Positions 58,175 to 64,000 of a stretch of 64,000 bases of DNA are shown here, one piece after another. The notes below the pieces were generated by a model. The model had not been told where the DNA came from, ran no database searches, and was given only the letters and a program-made list of their open reading frames with translations. The DNA comes from Rubritalea marina DSM 17716 (GTDB taxonomy: Bacteria > Verrucomicrobiota > Verrucomicrobiia > Verrucomicrobiales > Akkermansiaceae): NCBI RefSeq assembly GCF_000378105.1, contig NZ_KB899260.1, positions 1 through 64,000 of the forward strand. The letters run 5' to 3'. The first letter of the stretch is position 1. Each line of letters begins with the position of its first letter. Both the position numbers and the translations under genes were made by a program.

Positions 58175-59914
58175 TTAACGGCGACGTGATCCTGATGGTG
58201 ACTGCTTGTAGGAATTACCACTTGAAGTGTTGGAGCTGCCATTGAATGGTTTACCAACTTCTTTTTTGATGTTCTTCCATGTGCGACTGAGACCCGGGTC
58301 TGCAATGTAGTCATTTTCTTCTCCATCTAGTGCCATTGGCTTTTTAGGAACTTCAAGCTTCGAGTTGACTCGATCGTTAACTCTGTTGTTTGAAGCATGC
58401 GATGTCGGGTCATAGCTTGTGGGGGTGACAACAAAGATTAAGCTAGATTTCTCTTTTTGCGTTGAGGAGCTCTTGAAGAAGAAGTTGATCACAGGGATGT
58501 CTCCAAGGAGGGGTACCTTATTCTTTATTTCAGTTTCTTGTTCGGAGAAGAAACCACCAACTACCAGTGAGTGACCATCTGGGATACGTGCGATTGTGGT
58601 CAGTGAGGACTCTAATACACGAGGGTAGCGGTTAGGAGTTGATCCTGCCTCTGAGGATCCCTCGACGAACTCAGTAATGGAAGCTGCACGTGGACGCATT
58701 TTGAGGCGAATTGTTCCGTCTGGGAGAAGTGTCGGTGTGACGGATATTGTGGTTCCGATTTCACGCGTGTTCTCGGGCTCGTTTGAGTCTTCCTCGTCAA
58801 TCTTATATCTGACTTCCTCCGAAGTAGTTGAAGAGGTGCCAGTCGTAGTGGTTGATGTGATGATTGGTACTCGATCGATGACAGAGATGTTTGCGAGCTC
58901 GTTGTCTTCAGTGATGAGGACAGGATTATTTTGAAGGCGAGTGATGCCAGCATCATTCAGTGCTCTAAGGACTCCAGTAATCTGATCTGGGGTGAAAACT
59001 AGAGCGCCTGCTGCTTCGATATCTCCAAGATCACCAGCAATGGCTTCAGCGCCCGTGCCGATAGGAAGGCCTAGCATGCTATTCAATCCCGCGGTGAGCC
59101 CTGTGCCACCCGTAGCTCCGAGAGCAGATTCCCAGTCTACGCCGATGTTTTGGCCAACTGAATCGATGACTCGGTAGATTTTTACTTCAACAACGATTTG
59201 TCCCTTCGCGCGGTCGATACGAGACAAGAGGCTTTGGACTCGCTCAATCTTGTACGGTGTGTCGATGACGATGAGCGTGTTGGTTTTTTCTTCGTAATTG
59301 ACTACCGCATTAGCACTACATAGCGGACGCACCAGAGATGTGATGTGTTGCTTCATGTTTGCCGAACGAAGATATCGAAGGCTGTATGTCCATTCAGTTG
59401 ATGGAAGTTGATTTAACTGGTCGCCTGTTAGTGCGTAGATGGTATTCCCGCGCCTGTGCAGGGTTAGGCCGTTATTAAATGCTAGGTCTTCCATCTGCGT
59501 GAGAGCATCGCCGTCACGCAGGTAACCATTTACTTTAAATTCTTCTCCAGCAATACGATTGTTGTGGAAATATGACAAATTCGCGCCACGGGCCAAGACC
59601 TCAAAAACGGTGTTCAGATCTGCATCATTCAGACGCATGCCATTTTCCATTTCTGTTTGTTGCGGTTGCTCCTCTGCTAAAGGTTCTTCACCAGGGAGGG
59701 CTGCATCAGCCACTTCTTCTTCTGGCTCAGTGATGCCAGGAAGTTCTGGAGTCACAGGCTCAGGCTCCGGAGTCGGTCCGCTAGCCGGAAAGTCTGCCAC
59801 TGGCTGCGGGGCTTCTGGGGGTGTCTGATCTTGGGCTTGCACAGATGCTGCGTAGACAGCAAATGCTGCAAGCGTAGTTGGTAGTAACTTCATACTTCTT
59901 AGCTTACTTTTCAT
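58175..59914 (-). CDS. Type II/IV secretin (PilQ/GspD family)
   Basis: The outer-membrane gated channel, 579 residues. A signal peptide ('LLPTTLAAFAVYAASVQAQ') and a long Pro/Glu-rich linker lead into an N-terminal STN-like/N1 region ('MRLNDADLNTVFEVLARGANLSYF', 'NYEEKTNTLIVIDTPYKIERVQSLL'). The secretin core ('IVVEVKIYRVIDSVGQNIGVDWES', 'NPVLITEDNELANISV', 'VVGGFFSEQETEIKNKVPLLGDIPVINFFF' region) follows and a Ser/Asn/Gly-rich tail. I take it as the counterpart of Amuc_1098 by family and position. A second ATG at residue 8 is possible. Confidence 0.9.
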   Translation of the reverse strand: MKSKLRSMKLLPTTLAAFAVYAASVQAQDQTPPEAPQPVADFPASGPTPEPEPVTPELPGITEPEEEVADAALPGEEPLAEEQPQQTEMENGMRLNDADLNTVFEVLARGANLSYFHNNRIAGEEFKVNGYLRDGDALTQMEDLAFNNGLTLHRRGNTIYALTGDQLNQLPSTEWTYSLRYLRSANMKQHITSLVRPLCSANAVVNYEEKTNTLIVIDTPYKIERVQSLLSRIDRAKGQIVVEVKIYRVIDSVGQNIGVDWESALGATGGTGLTAGLNSMLGLPIGTGAEAIAGDLGDIEAAGALVFTPDQITGVLRALNDAGITRLQNNPVLITEDNELANISVIDRVPIITSTTTTGTSSTTSEEVRYKIDEEDSNEPENTREIGTTISVTPTLLPDGTIRLKMRPRAASITEFVEGSSEAGSTPNRYPRVLESSLTTIARIPDGHSLVVGGFFSEQETEIKNKVPLLGDIPVINFFFKSSSTQKEKSSLIFVVTPTSYDPTSHASNNRVNDRVNSKLEVPKKPMALDGEENDYIADPGLSRTWKNIKKEVGKPFNGSSNTSSGNSYKQSPSGSRRR

Positions 59915-59991
59915 GTTCGTAGGATGGGAGGAATGATTGTATCATGCACATAATCCATGGGGTTAGCGCAAGGATATTTTTGAAGGCTGTA

Positions 59992-60558
59992 TTATTTATC
60001 TAGATTGATTGTTTTATTTTCACCACTGGGTAGAGCTGGTAAATCGTCGGAGCCAGGGGTGAAGAATGTTCCATTCTGTAGTTTTAGGGTAACTATCGAT
60101 TTGTCAGAGAGATCGAGAAAGGTGATGCGTGATCTGGATATAGAGTTGACCTTTAGGGGGAATTGTTTGCCTTTAACGGAAACGTTAATTTTATTCCCTC
60201 GCTTGTAGGGAGCGCCGTCGACAATGATCATATTCCCTAAAACGGTGATCTTTTTACCAAGTTTGTTGATCTCCTGCTTGATGAGGATTTTTTCTTCCAC
60301 TTTCGGGGCTGCAGCTTGTTTTTTTACCTGTTTTTTAACTACAACTGCCTTGTGCGGGTCTTGAGGTTGGCCAAACGGGTCGTAGGCTCTGTTGTTGATT
60401 GCGAATACCGAAGCCCTCTCATTGATGAAATTATCGATTTGGTTGATTTCGTCTTTTGCTGAAGATAGCTTCGATTTCTCATTTGATGCGAAGACAGAGC
60501 TATGAGAGGATAGTAACAGGAATGTTATAATATGTAGAGCTATTGTTCTGTTTCCCAT
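59992..60558 (-). CDS. PilP-position periplasmic protein (Amuc_1099 counterpart by synteny)
   Basis: A 188-residue protein with a signal peptide ('IALHIITFLLLSSHSSVFAS'). A helical Lys/Asn-rich stretch and a basic linker ('VVVKKQVKKQAAAPKVEEK') precede a small beta domain ('KITVLGNMIIVDGAPYKRG', 'FPLKVNSISRSRITFLDL'), an outline like PilP/GspC, which connect the inner-membrane complex with the secretin. Its N-terminus overlaps the upstream gene by 19 bases. Assignment is by position and shape, not by clear sequence match. Confidence 0.6.
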   Translation of the reverse strand: MGNRTIALHIITFLLLSSHSSVFASNEKSKLSSAKDEINQIDNFINERASVFAINNRAYDPFGQPQDPHKAVVVKKQVKKQAAAPKVEEKILIKQEINKLGKKITVLGNMIIVDGAPYKRGNKINVSVKGKQFPLKVNSISRSRITFLDLSDKSIVTLKLQNGTFFTPGSDDLPALPSGENKTINLDK

Positions 60559-61076
60559 GACGTGTAATTGATTTTAAGTTCGAGTAAGTTGCCTGCTTTT
60601 TGTGGTGCGAGTGACATAGTCTGAACCATGAGGTTTGGGAGTGTGCTCTCTGTTTGTAGCATGACATTCTGTAGTTCGGTGTATGTTCCCTCGATTGTGA
60701 ATGCGCTGCTTGAGGATTTTATATGCGTCAAGCTCCTATTTGGGCTACCTCTCTGAGCGGAAAGGATTTGGAGTGTTTTGGTTGAATCGTTTGTCTCGAT
60801 GGCCTTTCTTAATGCACTGTTGAGGGAATTGAAGCTCTCACTTGTGGTGATTTTTTCCCATGGCTCAATGAATGGGGCGATCTCTACATGTTGTTTTTTG
60901 ATAGGGGGGATTCTGTAGTTGATTGCTGTATCGTTTGTGAATGTTGTTTTACTGAGGTTAAAATCACCCAAAATAGAGTTAGAGGTAATTTTAATTACTA
61001 GTGATACAACAATAGCGATAAGAAAGGGTAGTAATATCGCGATTGCTGATACAGATTGAATGTAATGTTTTTTCAT
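60540..61076 (-). CDS. PilO/GspM-position protein (Amuc_1100 counterpart by synteny)
   Basis: A 178-residue bitopic protein: TM at about 8-32 ('AIAILLPFLIAIVVSLVIKI'), then a periplasmic region with helices ('FNSLNSALRKAIETNDSTKTLQIL') and a ferredoxin-like beta-alpha-beta outline ('FTIEGTYTELQNVMLQTESTLPNLMVQTMSLAP' region) typical of PilO/GspM. In Akkermansia this slot holds Amuc_1100 (about 317 residues as I recall), so the present protein is far shorter and would lack much of its folded part. It starts 11 bases after the PilM/N-like gene. Confidence 0.6.
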   Translation of the reverse strand: MKKHYIQSVSAIAILLPFLIAIVVSLVIKITSNSILGDFNLSKTTFTNDTAINYRIPPIKKQHVEIAPFIEPWEKITTSESFNSLNSALRKAIETNDSTKTLQILSAQRGSPNRSLTHIKSSSSAFTIEGTYTELQNVMLQTESTLPNLMVQTMSLAPQKAGNLLELKINYTSWETEQ

Positions 61077-61086
61077 CGTGTGATCC

Positions 61087-63036
61087 TTATTTAGAAATCA
61101 AGGCCAGAGGGTCCTCGTCTGAGATAGTTTGGTATACTGTCATCGTGAATTCATAGAGATGAGCTCCTTGTACATTTTTAAGCTTTCGAGCATTACGTGA
61201 TAATTTGATGCGTATATCAGAGCGAGGAGTTCGAGATCTATAAGATTCTATGTCGAATGAAGGATCGTGTGTTCCTTCGAACGTGTGCTGGAAAACTTTT
61301 GAAATTCCTGCGGTGCTGTTCAGCTTGTCCAGATATTCTCGGGCTGCTGAGCTAGCAGAGCCTGTAATTGTCCATTGTCTTTTGATCGGTTGGATGTTGT
61401 TGATCGCGCTGTTTGTGTCGATGGAAGTTGTGAAGTTGACGCTATCAATTTTGATCGAGTTAACATCAGGGAATAGACGAGTAATCAATTCCATGGTGCT
61501 CCATGCTCGCGCTCTGTCAGAGAGTTTATTGTCTAGATAGTGGTACTTTTGGATGTCTTTCTTTAGGCTAGTGAGTAAGAAATTAGGGTTGGTGGATTGA
61601 TAGTTCCATGCTGGGTCTTGAGTCGCTTTGAATATGCTAATGCTACTACTAATTAGGGTCATCGCAATGATGACTGCTGCAGCAATTTTAATATACTTGC
61701 TCCATAGAAGCAGCTTCATCTCTAGTTGTTGCGGAATAGGTGCTTGTTCGTCTTCTGAGGGGGGGAGGAAATCTTGAAGTGGCCACATTTCCTCCACAAG
61801 TGTGCTAAATGTATAATTGTTGGCTAGTTCGGACCCTGAAGAAGAAGGGGGTGTGGTAGTGGATATCACCTCGAGTCGTACCTGCGAGAGCATGGCTACA
61901 GCTTCCATGTCACTGAGTTTCCATGGGCGAGTAACTCCTGGGATGGCTGTGTCATCAGCATTGCCATTTGAGTTGAGAGGGTCAGACGTGAGTTCTGTTT
62001 GGGCGGTTAGGTCTGACCATTTCCAGGGGCGTGTTACACCTAGATCGCTTTGCTTGTTCGCTGCACTCGGGGCAGTAGGAATGTGAAGGGCTGAGCTTGT
62101 GGGGCTTAAGGTGGAGACTTCAGAGCCTTGGAGCATGCTAGACAGTGAGTCGCTCATGCCCATTGGGGTGGCGCCTGCCATCGGAATAATATAGACATTG
62201 GGGGATGTGATCTCCATGGAAGCCGCTGCAGACATAATCGCGCTTGCTGTCTGGGGGGAGAAAGGAAGTCCACTGTGGTGTTGGAGAGTTCGAATAAGGA
62301 CGAGATCGCCATTGTTATTGAAGAAACCTAATACAGTAAATCTTGGGTAATGATATACAGTAATAAAGCCATTATCCGGTTTTTCCTTAAGAAGCCATGG
62401 AAGCGCAGCTATGGCGCAAAGTGGGGCGCTTATTGCGCGAGTCCGGATTGGAATGTTATTATCATTTCCCCAACCTCTGAATTGCTTCATGAGAGCTTCG
62501 TGGCGACGAGTGAAGGCTATCGCTGTTGCAAAATTTTGATCACTGTTTGCCCCTGGGTAGGGAAAGAGGCGCCATGCATGAGATTCATTCGAGACAGTTT
62601 GGTCTTCGAGAATAGAGGCTGGATTTTCTTTGATGAGCTTTCTAAGTTCATCGATCGCCCTAGGGTTCTGATGTTCAGGGCCTAGCTCGCAAGTGGAGAA
62701 TTCATCAGCAATGTATAGAACGACCCCTAGGCCAGGACGTTTTGATTCAGTAAAGTATTCCGTGCGAATGCCCTCAAGTACTGGGATGAGTAGGCTTGTG
62801 TCTTCCTCCATCTCTGGAGAAATATTTGGTCCTTTTGCCCATTCGTTCGTTTCTACGTTTCGGATATAGGAGATCGCTCCAGTGTCACTTCCAACAAAGA
62901 TATGTAGCTGAATGTTCACTGCCAGCGCATCACTATACCAAAAGGGGTTGGTGCGGCGACTGGTGTTCTTGGCAAGCAGTTTTGCTTGCTTGTAGCGGCT
63001 AATAAAATTAAGCTGATCTGGAGGTGTTAGGTCCAT
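61087..63036 (-). CDS. Fused PilM/PilN-like (GspL-like) pilus protein (Amuc_1101 counterpart)
   Basis: A 649-residue inner-membrane protein from ATG 63036 (a TTG at 63057 is possible). The cytoplasmic part (about 1-440) has an actin-like outline ('FGTAIAFTRRHEALMKQ'-type segment 'FATAIAFTRRHEALMKQF', then 'GFITVYHYPRFTVLGFFNNNGDLVLIRTL' region). Two copies of 'GVTRPWK' lie at 333-339 and 367-373 in a low-complexity linker. One TM helix at about 446-468 leads to a periplasmic domain with coiled coil and a PilN-like ending. This is the GspL layout, with PilM and PilN fused. It follows the major prepilin gene across a terminator. Confidence 0.72.
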   Translation of the reverse strand: MDLTPPDQLNFISRYKQAKLLAKNTSRRTNPFWYSDALAVNIQLHIFVGSDTGAISYIRNVETNEWAKGPNISPEMEEDTSLLIPVLEGIRTEYFTESKRPGLGVVLYIADEFSTCELGPEHQNPRAIDELRKLIKENPASILEDQTVSNESHAWRLFPYPGANSDQNFATAIAFTRRHEALMKQFRGWGNDNNIPIRTRAISAPLCAIAALPWLLKEKPDNGFITVYHYPRFTVLGFFNNNGDLVLIRTLQHHSGLPFSPQTASAIMSAAASMEITSPNVYIIPMAGATPMGMSDSLSSMLQGSEVSTLSPTSSALHIPTAPSAANKQSDLGVTRPWKWSDLTAQTELTSDPLNSNGNADDTAIPGVTRPWKLSDMEAVAMLSQVRLEVISTTTPPSSSGSELANNYTFSTLVEEMWPLQDFLPPSEDEQAPIPQQLEMKLLLWSKYIKIAAAVIIAMTLISSSISIFKATQDPAWNYQSTNPNFLLTSLKKDIQKYHYLDNKLSDRARAWSTMELITRLFPDVNSIKIDSVNFTTSIDTNSAINNIQPIKRQWTITGSASSAAREYLDKLNSTAGISKVFQHTFEGTHDPSFDIESYRSRTPRSDIRIKLSRNARKLKNVQGAHLYEFTMTVYQTISDEDPLALISK

Positions 63037-63064
63037 CTTCGTTGTGTTTTGGGCCAAGTGAAAT

Positions 63065-63104
63065 GTAAAAATCCCTCCACCTAAGTGCTATAGGGGAGGG
63101 ATTT
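63065..63104 (-). terminator. Intrinsic terminator inside the pilus array, after the major prepilin gene
   Basis: On the minus strand a perfect 10-bp stem (AAATCCCTCC/GGAGGGATTT; 63095-63104 with 63069-63078) is followed by a T run. It lies between the prepilin stop (63125) and the PilM/N-like start (63036), so it should hold back most transcripts while letting some through. Confidence 0.88.
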
Positions 63105-63124
63105 GAGTGATTAGAGAATGCTTT

Positions 63125-63499
63125 TTACCATGCTGTCTTGTCGCCTGCTGCTGCATTGTGGGCCGCGCCGTCTGTGGCGTCTGCGCAGCCAACGATTTCA
63201 CCTGTGAGTGTGTATGCTGTCTGAGTAGATGGGCAAACTGGGATGGCTGTCATTGCGCCAGCAGTAACTGCTTCTGCGAGTGTTGGTGATGTGTCAGATG
63301 AGAGGTTTTGGTAACTGCGAAAAGCTTTCTGTGTGGATGACTGGTTGACCACACAGGCTGCTTGATCAGCATTGGTTTTGTAGTAGGAGGCCCCAACGAA
63401 TAGTACTGAGATGAGTACGAGGAGGATGGCGATAACAACTGTCAATTCGATAAGTGTTACACCTTGGCGGTTCTTAATGGAGTATGTATTTTTTTTCAT
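63125..63499 (-). CDS. Major prepilin-like protein (Amuc_1102 counterpart by position)
   Basis: A 124-residue prepilin: leader 'NRQG' then 'VTLIELTVVIAILLVLISVLF', with Gly before the cut and Glu at mature position 5. The mature domain is small (about 110 residues) with three Cys ('AACVV', 'IPVCPS', 'IVGCAD'), two of which could form the D-region disulfide. The start is preceded on the coding strand by an eight-C tract about 28 bases upstream. It lies just after the PilT-like gene and before a terminator, as expected for a highly expressed main pilin. Confidence 0.88.
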   Translation of the reverse strand: MKKNTYSIKNRQGVTLIELTVVIAILLVLISVLFVGASYYKTNADQAACVVNQSSTQKAFRSYQNLSSDTSPTLAEAVTAGAMTAIPVCPSTQTAYTLTGEIVGCADATDGAAHNAAAGDKTAW

Positions 63500-63526
63500 T
63501 ATTTTATGTATTATGTTTGTGTTTAT

Positions 63527-63534
63527 GGGGGGGG
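63527..63534. repeat. Homopolymeric tract upstream of the prepilin gene
   Basis: Eight G on the plus strand (eight C on the coding strand) in the 42-base gap between the PilT-like and prepilin genes, 28 bases before the prepilin ATG. Such tracts can slip and alter promoter spacing or leader structure. Confidence 0.9.
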
Positions 63535-63541
63535 AGAATGC

Positions 63542-64000
63542 CTAGTCGTCGGATTTGGCGAGTTTAGCATTCTCAAAGGTTTCTTGGTCAATTAAGCCGT
63601 TTTGGTGTAGCCTGAGGAGATTGTTGTCCCATTGGATATTACCAGATCTGCGGATAGCATCTTCCAGAGCACTGACACCTCTATCATAAGCTGCAACAGC
63701 TGCGCCAACAGAATCGTCATTATTGTTTAGAAATTCGTAATTCAAAACTCTGCCGTGAATCCCATTTAGCAGACCTTGAGAGTGGATGAAGATCATGATT
63801 TCGCCAAGCCTGTTCAAGATGGAAGCGTGTTTCTCTTTCGGGTACATCTCCAAAATACGGCCCATAGTCTTGACCGCTCCAGTGGTGTGGAGGGTTGACA
63901 GCACGAGGTGGCCGGTTTGTGCTGCTTCTAGGCAGGTATCCATAGCCTCGCGGTCACGAATCTCCCCTAGGAGGATGATGTGAGGCGCTTTACGGAGAAC
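63542..64000 (-). CDS. PilT-like retraction ATPase, C-terminal part (cut by window edge)
   Basis: The open frame runs in from the right edge and ends at 63542; 152 residues are visible. 'HIILLGEIRDREAMD' is the Walker B region, 'TGHLVLSTLHTTGAVKTMGRIL' the His box of PilT/PilU, and 'YPKEKHASILNRLG' continues the PilT C-terminal domain. No tetracysteine site is present, unlike PilB. It would power pilus retraction. It is the most upstream visible gene of the array; its beginning is outside the window. Confidence 0.88.
   Translation of the reverse strand, partial: VLRKAPHIILLGEIRDREAMDTCLEAAQTGHLVLSTLHTTGAVKTMGRILEMYPKEKHASILNRLGEIMIFIHSQGLLNGIHGRVLNYEFLNNNDDSVGAAVAAYDRGVSALEDAIRRSGNIQWDNNLLRLHQNGLIDQETFENAKLAKSDD

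Overview
The window reads as chromosomal DNA of a free-living Gram-negative bacterium of the Planctomycetota-Verrucomicrobiota-Chlamydiota group, most likely order Verrucomicrobiales (Akkermansia/Rubritalea relatives). The pointers are a pilus block in the same order as I recall for Amuc_1098-Amuc_1102 of Akkermansia muciniphila, SHD1- and GYF_2-type domains that are common in this group, several prepilin-like proteins, and a general lack of strong Shine-Dalgarno sites. Outer-membrane proteins and an LptF/G permease show a two-membrane cell. Base composition looks near 50% GC by eye; it was not computed. The genus is an inference.

Layout. 1-276: the 3' end of an IS110-type transposase. 441-4552: the chaperones groEL, groES and dnaK. 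5001-5723: a lone prepilin-like protein, then speA (5839-7734). 7835-13657: a three-gene RND efflux operon, convergent with a hybrid histidine kinase (13675-16389). 16554-23849: a minus-strand run that includes a metallophosphoesterase, transaldolase, plsX, rpmF, yceD/DUF177, a SulP transporter and an LptF/G permease. 23968-24800: aat and rpmJ. 25031-30485: a surface-polysaccharide export block (Ala-rich secreted protein, beta-barrel, Wzc-type tyrosine kinase, short Wza-type protein, SHD1 protein). 30563-36851: argG, a sugar nucleotidyltransferase, a pyruvate/branched-chain dehydrogenase E1alpha-E1beta-E2 operon and a small AraC regulator. 36881-43461: housekeeping and envelope genes (dtd, MATE, a GH13 enzyme, an mnmM-like methyltransferase, two barrel proteins). 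43458-49536: a giant TerB/FHA-like/ABCG fusion, divergent from ftsH.

49656-64000 is the most interesting part. It is one long minus-strand gene array for a type IV pilus-like machine: PilT-like ATPase, major prepilin, a fused PilM/PilN-like protein, small PilO- and PilP-position proteins, secretin, an unknown protein, PilB, PilC, an unknown protein and a minor prepilin. The array continues into four uncharacterised envelope proteins and ends with a Ser/Thr kinase carrying a GYF_2 domain. A strong intrinsic terminator right after the major prepilin gene probably sets high pilin expression over low machinery expression. The four envelope proteins plus kinase tail is the best candidate here for an undescribed pilus-associated module.

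No CRISPR array, rRNA or complete tRNA gene was seen. The only intergenic stretch longer than 300 bases is 4553-5000.
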